Shown here in pieces: positions 6,404 through 6,510 of a stretch of DNA of 6,510 nt (within the stretch, counting starts at the first letter, position 1; each line of letters opens with the position of its first letter). The stretch covers positions 1 through 6,510 of the forward strand of contig PULL01000038.1 in assembly GCA_003550945.1 (NCBI GenBank). The letters run 5' to 3'. The DNA comes from Thioalkalivibrio sp. GTDB taxonomy: Bacteria > Pseudomonadota > Gammaproteobacteria > Ectothiorhodospirales > Ectothiorhodospiraceae. Both the position numbers and the translations under genes were made by a program. Below the pieces are notes generated by a model. The model saw only the letters and a program-made list of their open reading frames with translations, ran no database searches and was not told the origin of the DNA.

Positions 6404-6510
6404 ATGGGCCCTGCACTCGGGCTCGCCGCCTACGCTCGGATCACCGCGAACTACTGGGCGTTCACGATCACCGACGGCGCGATCCGCATGCTGGTGGTGC
6501 TGTATTTTCA
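6404..6510 (+). CDS. arsJ: ArsJ organoarsenical efflux permease, N-terminal fragment
   Basis: The frame starts at ATG 6404, six bases after the GAPDH stop, and runs off the window after 35 codons. The residues A-N-Y-W-A-F-T-I-T-D-G-A-I-R-M-L-V-V-L (15-33) match what I recognise as the conserved N-terminus of ArsJ, a major facilitator superfamily permease that exports 1-arseno-3-phosphoglycerate; outside the cell the compound breaks down to arsenate and 3-phosphoglycerate. The first membrane segment is just beginning at the edge. The nearest Shine-Dalgarno-like GGAG (6385-6388) is 15 bases away, so translation may depend on coupling to the gene upstream. The truncation is caused by the window edge, not by mutation as far as can be seen. 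Confidence 0.85.
   Translation, partial: MGPALGLAAYARITANYWAFTITDGAIRMLVVLYF

Noticed and set aside
1..6510. A wholly new system, CRISPR array, tRNA, insertion sequence or attachment site
   Set aside because: I saw no spaced repeat array, cloverleaf, transposase or terminal repeats. All complete genes fit known arsenic families.

Overview
This window reads as an arsenic island from a high-GC proteobacterium. The proteins look gammaproteobacterial, and a halophilic or alkaliphilic member of the Ectothiorhodospiraceae type is possible. That placement is inferred from base composition, the acidic insert in the large catalytic subunit and general protein character; no marker gene is present to prove it. 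All genes lie on the + strand.

Layout: (1) 3-134, the 3' end of an unrecognised gene. (2) 135-314, an A+T-richer leader with several TTCGA/TCGAA inverted repeats and a possible hairpin over the ribosome binding site. (3) 315-4786, a three-gene respiratory operon: a Tat-exported molybdopterin catalytic subunit of the ArrA/ArxA family, a four-cluster [4Fe-4S] subunit and an NrfD/PsrC-type membrane quinone subunit. (4) 4814-4840, a strong hairpin that probably ends that operon. (5) 4907-6510, a second arsenic unit: an ArsR repressor with C-terminal cysteines, an ArsJ-associated glyceraldehyde-3-phosphate dehydrogenase, and the first 35 codons of the ArsJ efflux permease, cut by the window edge.

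How it fits together: the first operon exchanges electrons between the quinone pool and periplasmic arsenic. The catalytic subunit carries the R-G-R-Y-G motif associated with ArrA (arsenate reductases) rather than the G-R-G-W-G motif associated with ArxA (arsenite oxidases). Residues C193, R165, Y166, K198 and Y210 also fall at the numbers I recall for the Shewanella ANA-3 ArrA active site. I therefore favour arsenate respiration (arrABC), with direction unproven. The second unit detoxifies cytoplasmic arsenate: the dehydrogenase makes 1-arseno-3-phosphoglycerate and ArsJ exports it. ArsR would sense arsenite, the product of an ArrA reaction. The components belong to known families. The notable points are the combination of a respiratory arsenic enzyme with an adjacent arsenate-efflux module, and the unexplained structures in the three intergenic regions. 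I found no RNA gene, CRISPR array or mobile element, and no gene-free stretch above 300 bases.
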